A stretch of DNA of 64,000 bases from Homarus americanus (lineage: Eukaryota > Arthropoda > Malacostraca > Decapoda > Nephropidae). Shown in pieces: positions 39,401 to 50,840 of this stretch. The translations under genes and the position numbers were made by a program. The stretch lies in the NCBI RefSeq assembly GCF_018991925.1, contig NW_024724368.1, forward strand, positions 3,128,742-3,192,741, written 5' to 3'. The notes beneath the pieces are model-generated. The model ran no database searches and had not been told where the DNA came from. It was given only the letters and a program-made list of their open reading frames with translations. Each line of letters begins with the position of its first letter. Position 1 is the stretch's first letter.

Positions 39401-41547
39401 TTTTCACATTTAATCATTTCTCTTACAAACGGTTATGATCATTCACCAATTACCTGATTTGTAAGATTAGTATTCTTGCACCTAGGCCTAATACTCCTGA
39501 ATTAATATATTATTATTACCAGGAATTATTAACACTCGTAATATCTATCATTATCTCTATGCAAGTATCACGAGAAAAATAGCTTCTTTAATATCTTGAG
39601 ATTTGTGAAGTTTTATCCGGTGTTGGCAGTACTGTAAATATAGTACGGTACTTACAACAGCTAGTGTAGGATTTCTAGATCATAATGCAAGAGCAACCAC
39701 ATGCGTAACACTGCACAACCCGAACACTTCCGTGCAGCCCGCCCCTCCCAGGATGTAGCGCTAAGCCAGTGTCAAAAATAGTTAACCACATCATATCATC
39801 ATCTTGGGATAGTGTAACGAAATTTAACTAATGTAAGTGATAATTGGGCAGTTGGTAATGAATATAGGATACATGCCAGGGTAGCTTAGGTGATGTCCCA
39901 AAATGGAGGCACGTACATGTATACAGTAGTGACAAGGATGGCAGTTTATTAGAGACGAGGCTACAAAGTTGGGTGGCCAGCTTCACTCTCCTGGCGTGTG
40001 TGTTGTTTACTCGTCACCGGTGTTACTGAGCCTCCCTGCCTGCTACCCTGCCGGTGAACAGGAAAAAGTCACAATTTTGGCTAGGTCAGCTTACTTTTTT
40101 ATTGTCTCTTTTTGTCCTAGATTCATCCTGCCACCCATGTGTGTTCGGGATTTGTAATTAAATAATAATTCCCGTGTTTTAGTAGATTTCATGTTAACAG
40201 GGTGAGTTTTTAAGGTTATAGAGTACAAGATCGTGTGAAATCATACATGCTCGAGTGACAAACTTCCGATATCAAAAAGGGAAAGTAGAATTCAGGTTAT
40301 CGGAGCGTGGTGTTAGAATGACAGCCATTGTTTCAACGGACGCTGCTGATGTAACTGATGATGGTGATGGTAAAATTTATAGGATTATTTTTTTACTGAA
40401 CCATAACGCGTGATCCTGAGCGAAATTCTGGTATAGAGTAAAGTCCTAGAGGGAATTAGAAGTCAATACAAAAAAGTTAGCAAACCCACAAAATATTGGC
40501 GGATATACTCACTCAGCCCTGTCAGCAAGATGGCCCAAAAATACTCCCAGGAAAACGTCAGAGCGGCGTCGGCCTCTTGATTAGATCACGAGGCGGCCAT
40601 TGCACCACATGGTTACTCAGACCACGGCCAAGGAAGCCAAGATGATTTTAGAAACACCCAGCCAGCCACAACACAGATTTGTGATCTTTATAGTAGATCA
40701 AAGAGTTATTTCAGGGGGAGGCAAGGTCGTGTTCGGGCAAACGCGAGGTTTTTATGCGTGTGACGATATGTGTATGGTACTGTATTCTTATGGCTCTTAT
40801 CTGAAATTCTCCTCCTCATTGGTGAAGTGAGGACACATGTAAACTGCCCCACTAAACTACAGCACAAAGGTAACAGCGTAAATGTCGTATAAATATAACC
40901 TAAACTATCTTAATGAGAGGCGTTTTCTTAGCCTCAGTTGCTGAGTATAAAAATCACAGTACGAAGCTTTGAGAATCTGAGCCTGGCACTTAAGTGATTA
41001 ACGAGAGCCTTTGTAGCTAGGGGAGAGTTGGTGTTCTTTGGGCTTTGTATGTTCCTGACTGCTTACACACTCGCGTCAGTACCGTACTTCCGCTTCACAC
41101 AAAGGGATTCCTCAGTTACTGTAGACTACTGCTGTGATGGTCCACAGAGCGTCTGGTGAGAGATGCGGTGCCTTAACGACGTCCATATTATTTCTTCTTT
41201 TTTCTCAGTTCTTACGCAGTGTATGAAGTGATGTTCTTTATACTGAAGGGATTTTGTTGTGTCTAAAGCAATTTTGTTGCTGCACTGTGTAAGAATACAG
41301 TATTTCTGCTGTGTGTAATGTTACTGGTGTGTGCTCTAGTATAGTTATGCGGAGAGAGCTATTGTTGTGTGTACAGTACTGCTTCTATGTGTGGGGGACT
41401 ATTGTTCTGTTCAAGATCTACGGTATCTTGAAATTCCTCTCCACGTGTGTCCGGAAATCCCACCTTCATGGGTTTGTTTGGCTGTGGTGTGCCAGGTTGG
41501 GTCTCCCCTACTTTCGTCCTGTGATGTTGATTTTTTGCATGTAGTGG
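36416..41547. other. Sequence without recognised exons
   Basis: Possibly intron of the 36.36-kb gene. It holds a run of ten Gs near 37250, a CAGGGTGT-type transposon end on the minus strand near 38.6 kb, and a GC-richer patch with an inverted CCAAT box near 39.0 kb. Short open frames show no family resemblance. Confidence 0.35.
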
Positions 41548-42660
41548 TGATGGGGTGGTGGTGGAGGGGTGGCGATGATGGGGGAGTGGTGGTGGTGGAG
41601 GGGTGGCGATGATGGGGGAGTGGTGGGTGGAGGGTGGCGATGATGGGGAGTGGTGGTGGAGGGTGGCGATGATGGGGAGTGGTGGTGGTGGGTGGCGATG
41701 ATAGGGGAGTGGTGGTGGTGGAGGTGGCGATGATGGGGTGGTGGTGATGATGGGAGTGGTGGTGGTGGAGGGTGGCGATGATGGGGTGGTGGTGGTGGGG
41801 GGTGGTGAGGGGTGGATGATGGGAGTGGTGGTGGTGGAGGGTGGCGATGATGGGGGAGTGGTGGTGGTGGAGGGTGGCGATGATGGGGAGTGGTGGTGGT
41901 GGTGATGAGGTGGCGATGATGGGGGGTGGTGGTGGTGGAAGGGTGGATGATGGGGGGTGGAGGGTGGTGATGATGGGGAGTGGTGGTGGTGGAGGGGTGG
42001 CGATGGTGGAGGTGGCGATGGTGGAGGGGTGGTGGTGGAGGGTGGCGGTGATGGGGGTGGTGGTGGTGGTGGAGGGTGGTGATGATGGGGAGGGTGGCGA
42101 TGGTGGAGGGTGGTGATGATGGGGGTGGTGGCGGTTAAGGGGGGTGGAGTGGTGGTAATGATGGGGAGTGGTGGTGATGGAGGTGGTGATGATGGAGGGG
42201 TGATGATGGGGGTGGTGGTGGTGGGGTGGTGATGATGGGGTGTGGTGGTTGTGGAGGGATGGATGGGGTGGATGATGGTGGGGGTGATGATGGTGGTGGT
42301 GGGAGGGGTGGGATGATGGGGGTGGTGGTGGTGTGGAGGTGTGGCGATGATGGGGGAGTGGTGGTGGTGGTGGAGGGTGGCGATGGTGGAGGGTGGTGAT
42401 GATGGGGGAGTGGTGGTGGTGGAGGGGCGGTGATTATGGGGGTGGTGGTGGTGGAGGGTGGCGATGATGGGGGTGGTGGTGGAGGGGTGGCGATGATGGG
42501 GGAGTGGTGGTGGTGGGAGGGTGGTGATGATGGAGGAGTGGTGGTGGTGGAGGGTGGTGGTGGTGGAGGGATGGTGATGATGGAGGGTGGTGGTGGTGGA
42601 GGGGTGGCGATGATGGGGGAGTGGTGGTGGTGGAGGGGTGGCGATGATGGGGGTGGTGGA
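41548..42660 (+). repeat. G-rich minisatellite, about 1.1 kb
   Basis: Degenerate units of about 25-30 bases built from GGTGGTGGTGGAGGGTGGCG and ATGATGGGG. The minus strand stays open for 466 codons of His/Pro/Thr/Ser repeats, which is an artefact. Frequent GGG and GGGG runs on the plus strand give quadruplex potential. Confidence 0.95.
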
Positions 42661-44179
42661 AAGAAGGCAGGGTTTAGCGAGGGGAGGAGCTGTCTTTACC
42701 CCTATATAAATTTCTGATTCAAGTAATTTTCTTAAGTCATCACAACGATTTTTGACCAAGGTAATAATTATATACAGGAAAACATGCCATGGTTTATAAT
42801 TTCCTCCACAAGGCTGTATAATTATTGAGGGGGAAACAGTATATTGTGCCAGTTCTCAGTTGACGTCGTTTGAAATTAAATTAATTAGGAATTTCTCCGT
42901 AAAGAAGTAGGCCCTAGCAATGTCTTTTAAATGTACTAAGCACGTATGTAAACATTGTAACAGTATCAAGGTAGGGCTGTGCGGAGGACGATGGACCCGG
43001 AAAGAGTGAGATGATTCCCTGCAGTGTTGGGCGGGATGACAGTAAATCCCAGAACAGGAAAGACATGGATGATGATAAACTTCTGATGGGTGAGTGACGT
43101 CATGTAGATTCACGAAGAGGGATTGGAAGAAACAAAGTGTTTTAGGTGTTTTGTTAGCGACACGTGGATTGGATTACGAAATTTGAAGTCAAATACGTAT
43201 TCATACATGCACGCAAGCAATCGGGGACGCATGTGCGCTATACAGTTGCATGAAGAATACAAATAGTTCAGGAAAACAAATACACGCACCTATTCATAAG
43301 TCTTACACCCTTCTCGTGGTAGAAAATTTTTCTTCACTAATTAAGTTCATTTTTAGAACATCTTCAAGTGATTTATTTGCGAATGGAAATTCTGTGGAAC
43401 TTGAGAAAGTGGGCGGGTGGCCCCGGTGGTTGTGATTGGCCAATCAGTAGTGACAAGCCCAGCCCACCACCACCAGACGCTGCCAGAGTCACGACAACAC
43501 TGGCTGCTGGAGACCTTCTCGACGTTTGAATGGCATACTTCGCCTCCCTGCCAAAACGGGGTAGCTCGTGCCCTCTAACCGGGAGTTTAGTTTGGTTGTT
43601 TCTTACATGTTATATTAGCGGTTATTAACCACAAACGATGTGATTCGTCCATACGACAGAATTGGCTGGAGATAAATATTGTCTTGTTCACTTTAAATAC
43701 ATTTGTTATGTAATATAGCGCCTGATATAGGGTTTACAAGCTGGTCTGTCACGTAGGAAGTGATAAAAGCTACACTGTCAAAAATAAGGTGGGACTATTA
43801 CAATGAGATGTGAACTTGTCCTACAGGGGGTGGCAGACGGTCCGGAAATAGTGGGTGTACAGTAACCGGATCTGTCCGGCCTTATAACCGACTTGCCGCC
43901 GCATGTCTCACGGTCTTATTTCTCATTACCAGAAATACCCTAACCATTAATTTCTACCGCATTTCTCAGAGCTACTTCAGTGTTCTTATTTGTGTTGTAG
44001 CTTTATGAAAATATTCTATTTCTATTATTATTATTTTTTAAACCTGATACAGTACTGGCTCCCCATGCGGCAGATGAGGACATGTTTACATAGCTTTGTG
44101 GCGTTCACTTCCTCTGCCATGCTGACTCCACCACAGCGGAAACAGAGGGTGTTGTGTTAAGAGGTGCGCCCGGGGTTGT
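42661..44179. other. Non-repetitive interval
   Basis: Holds the palindromic CCAAT site at 43433 and a 32-codon open frame at 43530-43628 (MAYFASLPKRGSSCPLTGSL then a hydrophobic stretch) about 90 bases downstream of it. No recognised gene. Confidence 0.35.
43409..43446. promoter_or_regulatory. Palindromic double CCAAT site with GC box
   Basis: TGATTGGCCAATCA at 43433-43446 is a perfect 14-bp palindrome presenting CCAAT boxes on both strands, preceded by a GC-box-like GTGGGCGGGTGG at about 43409. It could be a promoter core, but no transcript evidence is available. Confidence 0.35.
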
Positions 44180-44360
44180 TGACGTCACTTCGGGATGCTT
44201 TGTTGCTCTAATGATGTCACTGGGCTGCTCTGATAGTGACGTCGCTCTGGGCTACTCTGAAGAGGACGTCACTCGGGGTTACCTTGATGGTGACGTCACT
44301 GGTGCTGTGTGAGTGCTGGGTTGATCCTTAAGCAGCAGGCCATTTACCTTGATGACGTCA
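44180..44360 (+). promoter_or_regulatory. Cluster of six CRE/ATF-like sites
   Basis: Exact TGACGTCA at 44180, 44291 and 44353, with one-base variants TGATGTCA at 44212, TGACGTCG at 44237 and GGACGTCA at 44264. The core spacing of 25-32 bases suggests a diverged tandem repeat of about 27 bp. TGACGTCA is the palindromic CREB/ATF site. Confidence 0.6.
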
Positions 44361-44437
44361 TATGTGGGTGATGGGGCCCAGCATTACGTTAAAGCTGTTT
44401 GTTTTGTTACTTGTAACCCGTGATAGATACTACAAGT

Positions 44438-45300
44438 GGTGTGGTAGTGTGTGGTGTGGTAGTGTGTGGGGTGGTGTGGTAGTGTGTGGGGTGGTGTGGT
44501 AGTGTGTGGCGTGGTGTGGTAGTGTGTGGCTTGGTGTGGTAGTGTGTGGCTTGATGTGGTAGTGTGTGGCGTGGTGTGGTAGTGTGTGGGGTGTGGTAGT
44601 TTGTGGGTGGTGTAATGTGGTGTGTGGCGTGGTGTGGTAGTGTGGGTGGTGCCGTAGTGTGTGGCGTGGTGTGGTAGTTTGTGGGGTGGTGTGGTAGTTT
44701 CTAGGGGTGGTGTGGTAGTGTGTGTGGGTGGTGTGGTAGTGTGTGGGGTGGTGTGGTAGTGTGTGTGGCGTGGTGTGGTGGTGTGGGGTGGTGTGGTAGT
44801 GTGTGGGTGGTGTGGTAGTGTGTGGGGTGGTGTAGTGTGTGGCGTGGTGTGGTAGTGTGTGGGTGGTGTGGCGTGTGTGGGGTGGTGTGGCAGTGTGGGG
44901 TGGTGTGCGTGTGGCGTGGTGTGGTAGTGTGTGGGTGGTGTCGTAGTGTGTGGCGTGGTGTGGTAGCTTAGGTGGTGTGGTAGTTTGTGGGGTGGTGGTG
45001 CAGTGTGTGGGTGGTGTGGTAGTGTGTGGGTGGTGGTAGTGTGTGGCGCGGTGGTGGTAGTGTGGCGTGGTGGAAAGTGTGGGGTGGTGTGGTAGTGTGG
45101 GTGGTGTGGTAGTGTGTGGGGTGGTGGTAGTGTGTGGGTGGTGTGGTAGTGTGTGGGGTGGTGTGGTAGTGTGTGGGGTGGTGTGGTAGTGTGTGGGGTG
45201 GTGTGGTAGTGTGTGAGGTGGTGTGGTAGTGTGTGGCGTGGTGTGGTAGTGTGTGGCGTGGTGTGGTAGTGTGTGGGGTGGTGTAGTGTGGTGTTTGGCG
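44438..45300 (+). repeat. About 20-bp GT-rich minisatellite
   Basis: Units close to GTGGTGTGGTAGTGTGTGGG with many small deletions. The 303-codon open minus frame (His/Thr/Pro repeats) is an artefact. Confidence 0.95.
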
Positions 45301-45493
45301 TTATGGTAGGCCAGACCAGCTACTAGGAAATAAGCCTTCACTATTTTTTTTTATCTGGATGTACTGCTGTTGGCGCCAGGGAGGACGTGCCGTGTACCGG
45401 GTGACACAAGGAAGTGGCTCGAGTCCATCAGGTGTCAGACAGAGATACAAATTGGCTTATGACACATCAGGGCCACCTTCACTGTGACCTGTT

Positions 45494-45590
45494 AGTGGTG
45501 GTGGTGATGGTGGTAGTAGTGGTGGTGATGGTGGTAGTAGTAGTGGTGATGATGGTAGTGGTGATGGTGGTGTGGTGTGAAGATGGTGCT
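45494..45590 (+). repeat. GGT/GAT/AGT trinucleotide-rich repeat
   Basis: Imperfect GGTGGTGATGGTGGTAGTAG units. Confidence 0.85.
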
Positions 45591-45712
45591 GGTGGTATAT
45601 GGTGTGGTGTCAGGGTTATGGTATATACTATAAAGTGGAACAATGCAACAAGTAAGCCTTTCAATCATAACTCGTGATATTTTACCCCTATCTGGTGTGT
45701 ATGTAGTCAAGA

Positions 45713-45784
45713 TCCCATGTGGTCTAGTGGCTAGGATACCTGGCTTTCACCCAGGAGGCCCGGGTTCGATTCCCGGCATGGGAA
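45713..45784 (+). tRNA. tRNA-Glu (anticodon UUC)
   Basis: A complete 72-nt cloverleaf: acceptor stem TCCCATG (45713-45719) pairs with CATGGGA (45777-45783) plus a discriminator A; D-arm/box A TGGTCTAGTGGCTAGGAT; anticodon stem CCTGG/CCAGG around loop CTTTCAC with anticodon TTC at 45746-45748; T arm CCGGG/CCCGG with box B GGTTCGATTCC. CCA is not encoded. A TTTT run at 45789-45792, five bases downstream, is a minimal Pol III terminator. No intron. It closely resembles animal tRNA-Glu(UUC). An intact tRNA head could also lead a SINE, but the nearby terminator favours a real gene. Confidence 0.92.
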
Positions 45785-46924
45785 GAGATTTTGTGGCGAC
45801 CTGTCGTGTAATGGAAAGGGTGAAACTATGGGCAAGTTGATTTACGCCACTTGCCTCTGTCTTCCCGACATTAATTGGGAACCTGGATGTTAATCGATTT
45901 GCGGATCGTACTCCGGGGTATTGGTTAACCAGTGCAGTTGGCGAGTTGTCCGGTCTTCTCGGACTATTCCTTGGCACTGGGTCATGCAACTAGGTGTGGT
46001 TGTGATGTTGGCGACAGCTTCTACACCTTAAACAAATTCACTCCTAGGTGGACCTTGGGCCGGCCATCCTCGTTACACGAGGGACAACAATTATTATATA
46101 GTATTTATAGTCAAGAGGATCAACCACTGAATAAGAGGAGGTGAACGAAGACTAATGATCACCGGTCGTAAAAGTGTTGATCAAGAGATGAAGCAGTAGT
46201 CAGCTTACATGTTACCTATATAGTGTTTTATTATTTTCTTTTACAATGTTATAAGTTTTCTCCTATCATAATCTTAGCGTAATACCAGACGCAGTTATCC
46301 CAAAACGAATCAACATTACGAGAGTGAAATTAGGTGCGAATTAATGCTCTGTTTTGTTGAGCCTCCTGAATTGTGATGTGCATGGGGTGAGGGAGGGCCG
46401 CATAGATTACCCTTTGTTATGTGTACCGTAAGCGTTGTATTGTTCTGGGGTGTATCATTGTCATATGTGGGGGACTCGCTCTGCTCAGAACAGTTGTGAT
46501 GAAGTATAGAACTAATTTTTTTACCCGGCGTAACCACTAGTCGAAACTGTTTAAATTTAGCATCTAATATGATTCACTCTTTAAAACATTCATAGAAACA
46601 CCATATTGGAGGACTTTGTAGTGTACGTATGTATGTTAAGTAATGTTTTTATCTGAGAGACCTTCAAACGTGAGGTGCCCAGTGACAAATTCCCTCTCAT
46701 CTCGACTCCAAAAAAGTGCTCAGTAGTGAAGGTCTGATTGTCTGTCGTTGCCACCTAGTTAACAAAGACTGAATAGTGTCCGAGTGAGAAAGAACGTGAT
46801 ATAGGAATGCATGTTATTGGTTTAAGGTCACAGCGGAGAAGAGTAAAGCATTGTGGGTAAAAGAGGTCTGAGAGGAGTTGTAATGTCTGTCTTGCTGATG
46901 GTGAAGCTGTCCCGGGTCGTGTCA
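45785..46924. other. Unique sequence after tRNA-Glu
   Basis: Starts with the TTTT terminator. The first 300 or so bases (to about 46080) are non-repetitive and GC-balanced, unlike the minisatellites around them, so they could be a SINE body attached to a tRNA-Glu head. No second copy was seen in the window. No protein-coding gene was recognised. Confidence 0.35.
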
Positions 46925-47168
46925 CTGAGGGCTAAGGTGTAGGTGATTGAGGGCCAAGGTGTAGGTGGTTGAGGGCCAAGGTGTAAGTGATTGAGGGCCA
47001 AGGTGTAGGTGATTGAGGGCCAAGGTTTAAGTGATTGAGGGTCAAGGTGTAGGTGATTGAGGGCCAAGGTTTAAGTGATTGAGGGTCAAGGTGTAGGTGA
47101 TTGAGGACCAAGGTGTAAGTGATTGAGGGCCAAGGTGTAAGTGATTGAGGGCCAAGGTGTAAGTGAGG
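46925..47168 (+). repeat. 22-bp minisatellite
   Basis: About eleven copies of a unit close to ATTGAGGGCCAAGGTGTAAG plus TG, differing mainly at GTAGGTG/GTAAGTG. Confidence 0.95.
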
Positions 47169-47345
47169 GTGTGGAGGTTCAAGATATTAAGACCAGGTGT
47201 AGATGTGTATGTGTGTCTAGGTGTTAGTGTCAGAGTCTCATGTGTTAGTACACTTGTAGACATTCAGGTGTAGGTGGATAGTGAAGACCGTATGTGTAGC
47301 TGTAGAGTAGACGTCAGGTGTAGATCTGAAGGGTGTAGACGTCTA

Positions 47346-49170
47346 GGGATTGTGGTAGAGGGCCTGTTGTGATAGAGGGCCTGGTGTTGGGATAGAGGGC
47401 CTGGTGTTGTGGTAGAGGGCCTGATGTTGTGGTAGAGGCCTGGTGTTGTGGTAGAGGGCCTGGTGTTGTGGTAGAGGGCCTGGTGTTGTGATAGAGGGCC
47501 TGGTTGTGGATCGAGGGCCTGGTGTTGTGATCGAGGGCCTGGTGTTGTGATCGAGGGCCTGGTGTTGTGATCGAGGGCCTGGTGTTGGGCTAGAGGGCCT
47601 GGTGTTGGGATAGAGGGCCTGGTGTTGTGATAGAGGGCCTGGTGTTGTGATAGAGGGCCTGTGTTGTGATCGAGGGCCTGGTGTTGTGATCGAGGGCCTG
47701 GTGTTGTGATCGAGGGCCTGGTGTTGGGATAGAGGGCCTGGTGTTGTGATAGAGGGCCTGGTGTTGTGATAGAGGGCCTGGTGTTGTGATCGAGGGCCTG
47801 GTGTTGGGCTAGAGGGCCTGGTGGGATAGAGGGCCTGGGTTGGATAGAGGGCCTGGTGTTGGGATAGAGGGCCTGGTGTTGTGATCGAGGGCCTGGTGTT
47901 GGGATAGAGGCCTGGTGTTGGGATAGAGGGCCTGGTGTTGTGATCGAGGGCCTGGTGTTGTGATCGAGGGCCTGGTGTTGTGATCGAGGGCCTGGTGTTG
48001 GGATAGAGGGCCTGGTGTTGTGATAGAGGGCCTGGTGTTGTGGTAGAGGGCCTAGTGTTGTGGTAGAGGCCTGGTGTTGTGATAGAGGGCCTGGTGTTGT
48101 GGTCGAGGGCCTGGTGTTGTGTGATCGAGGGCCTGGTGTTGTGATCGAGGGCCTGGTGTTGGGATAGAGGGCCTGGTGTTGTGATAGAGGGCCTGGTGTT
48201 GTGATAGAGGCCTGGTGTTGTGATCGAGGGCCTGGTGTTGGGCCAGAGGCCTGGTGTTGGGATAGAGGGCCTGGTGTTGTGATAGAGGGCCTGGTGTTGG
48301 GATAGAGGGCCTGGTGTTGTGATCGAGGGCCTGGTGTTGGGATAGAGGGCCTGGTGTTGGGATAAGAGGCCTGGTGTTGTGGATCGAGGGCCTGGTGTTG
48401 TGATCGAGGGCCTGGTGTTGGATCGAGGGCCTGGTGTTGTGATAGAGGGCCTGTGTTGTGATAGAGGGCCTGGTGTTGTGGTAGAGGGCCTAGTGTTGGG
48501 TAGAGGGCCTGGTGTTGTGATAGAGGGCCTGGTGTTGTGATCGAGGGCCTGGTGTTGTGGTAGGGGACCTGGTGTTGTGGTAGAGGGCCTAGTGTTGTGA
48601 TCGAGGGCCTGGTGTTGTGATCGAGGGCCTGGTGTTGTGGTAGAGGGCCTGGTGTTGGGATAGAGGGCCTGGTGTTGTGGTAGGGGACCTGGTGTTGTGG
48701 TAGAGGGCCTAGTGTTGTGATCGAGGGCCTGGTGTTTGTGGATCGAGGGCCTGGTGTTGTGATCGAGGGCCTGGTGTTGGGATAGAGGGCCTGGTGTTGG
48801 GATAGAGGGCCTGGTGTTGTGATCGAGGGCCTGGTGTTGTGGTAGATGACCTGTGTTGTGGTATAGAGGGCCTGATGTTGATAGAGGGCCGGCTGTTGTG
48901 GTAGGGGACCTGGTATTGTGGTAGAGGGCCTAGTGTTGTGGTAGAGGGCCTGGTGTTGTGATCGAGGGCCTGGTGTGGGATAGAGGCCTGGTGTTGTGGT
49001 AGAGGGCCTAGTGTTGTGGTAGAGGGCCTGGTGTTGTGATCGAGGGCCTGGTGTTGGTGGTGGTAGGGGACCTGGTATTGTGATAGAGGGCCTAGTGTTG
49101 TGGTAGAGGGCCTGATGCTGTGGTAAAGGGCCTGATGCTGTGGTAGAGGGCCTGATGCTGTGGTAGGGGG
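47346..49170 (+). repeat. 20-bp minisatellite with interspersed variants, about 1.8 kb
   Basis: About 90 copies of GAGGGCCTGGTGTTGTGATC. The hinge alternates among TGATC, TGATA, GGATA, TGGTA and GGCTA classes in no simple order, and some copies have lost one to four bases. The minus strand stays open for 663 codons of QHQALYPNTRPS-type repeats, because 20 is not a multiple of 3 and no phase generates a stop. This is not considered a gene. Confidence 0.97.
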
Positions 49171-49394
49171 AGGCCGGCGGGAGTTCCCCCGCGGCAGCAG
49201 CGGTAAAGGCCGGACTTCCTCTTGGTAAAACTGTGTTATCATCGGCCTCGTCCACCCATCCTCTGTTCGTCTCTTGTTTGTGTTGTATGTAATGTATTTA
49301 TGCAAGAATGGGCGTATACGTGCTGGGTACACATGTGTATCAGTATAGGTGCACATACTTTACACACACATGTACAGTATGCATCTGTGAGCGG

Positions 49395-49433
<39 letters not shown>

Positions 49434-50465
49434 GCGTCTTAGTAAGGAGACGTTGGCGTTATGCTATCACTATACGCTTCAACCAACTAAGGTCTTTTAA
49501 GTTCGTAACAAGGTGTAGGAGGGAGAGACGCACCTGTAACAACTTGAAGGTCCACAGGTAAACAAATCACAGGTAGGTACAGCAAGGTATATTTCACTAC
49601 GTCCAGATTCTCACATTGCCTTCATGCTTTCCACGTGTTTCTATGTTGAGTTGTCCACCGTAGAGGTTGGAAATGTTATTTAAATCACCTAAAACATTGT
49701 GAGAAGTTGTCGTAATGTAAACACTCTTCTAGGCTGATGTTGTTAGGTAACCCCGTCAAGGAAATATAGAGCTCAGTGTATGGTGTGGCATTGTGGGTAA
49801 CGTGGTGGTATAGGGGCTCCAGGTTATGTAGGGGTAAAGGGAGGTAGAGGTGAGGGAGAAATGAAGACATGTGAAATAGGGTGATAAAGATGGAGAGGAA
49901 GGGAGAACCAAGCGGTAAGAGAAGGATAGGGAGGAAAGGAGGAGGGTGACGATGGTATGATGGGAGAGAGACACACTAGGGAGGAATGGGAGGAGGTAGG
50001 GAATGGGATAAGGAAGGAAGCAAACAGGAAAGAAATTAAATTCAGGAAGCAATGGGCAGTAGTCGCCCTAACCTGCAGTGCTGCACCTCCAGCTATTCTT
50101 AACCTGGGTGGGGATTGTGGGGTGCGGGGGGTGGGGTTGTGGAGGAGGGAAAGAGGGGGTTGCTGAAGAGTGGGAGGGAGGCAGAATACCCTGTAGTATA
50201 GGTCACCGGCTCTCTCTCTCTCTCTGACACACACACACGTAAGCTCACAAGAAGAGTACATAAACGCACCCCGTCCCATCGCAGTGGGCCTATGTCAAAA
50301 TAATCATTTTAGCTTGTTGATTATTAAGTTATTATAACACTTGCCATTAAAAAAAACGTGGCCACATTATAGCTCGGGGCCACATTATAACACGGGGCCA
50401 CAGTTTCAAGACATCATTATCCCCTAAACTGTGCCGTCATAACTGAGGTGTGTTCCTACGCCCCC
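49171..50465. other. Intergenic sequence with purine-rich patches
   Basis: Begins with a GC-rich patch (GGCCGGCGGGAGTTCCCCCG). Otherwise microsatellites and a purine-rich stretch at 49.84-50.03 kb. No gene recognised. Confidence 0.4.
49400..49431 (+). repeat. (CT)n microsatellite
   Basis: Sixteen CT units. Confidence 0.97.
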
Positions 50466-50614
50466 TGTGGTAACCCGTGTCTCCAAACAGCACCGTCGTA
50501 GTATCACTATTTATGAATGAATAGGTAGTGGTTATGTAACGATGGACGTGATTGGTGGATAGGTTTGGTATAGGTAATATAGACTGGCTGTTTGGAGACA
50601 CTGATTTACCACAA
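50466..50614. repeat. Inverted repeat with about 26-bp arms
   Basis: The left arm 50466-50491 ends GTGTCTCCAAACAGC. The right arm 50587-50614 is its reverse complement (GCTGTTTGGAGACAC) with one indel and two or three mismatches further out. About 95 bases separate them. It may be a degraded MITE; no clear target duplication is visible. Confidence 0.6.
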
Positions 50615-50765
50615 CTGTACACGTCACCACAGCAGATTGTCACACAGGTATAAATTACACAATAGAATGGTTAATATTGATTTGGTGTACAGGTGATGTT
50701 GGTATGTTTTGAATGAGCCGTTTAACGTAAGTAGTTTAACACGAGGAGGAGGAGAGAGGGAGGGT

Positions 50766-50840
50766 GGGTTAATATGAGTGGGGTGAGAGGGGGTTAATAT
50801 GAGTGGGATGAGAGGGGGTTAATATGAGTGGGGTGAGAAT
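50766..50840 (+). repeat. 25-bp tandem repeat
   Basis: Three copies of a unit beginning GGGTTAATATGAGTGGG (starts 50766, 50791, 50816). Confidence 0.9.

Noticed and set aside
40318..40428. ATG-initiated 36-codon frame with an acidic start (MTAIVSTDAADVTDDGDG) and possible donor GTAAAA
   Set aside because: The donor is weak and there is no downstream exon or similarity.
41359..42759. 466-codon open frame on the minus strand
   Set aside because: It is the translation of the G-rich minisatellite: His/Pro/Thr/Ser repeats only. The repeat units contain no stop in that frame and indels do not disturb the composition.
44430..45341. 303-codon His/Thr/Pro open frame on the minus strand
   Set aside because: Translation of the GT-rich minisatellite.
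47264..49255. 663-codon open frame on the minus strand
   Set aside because: It spans the 20-bp array almost exactly. With a unit length not divisible by three, all phases are read in turn and none gives a stop. There is no non-repeat domain.
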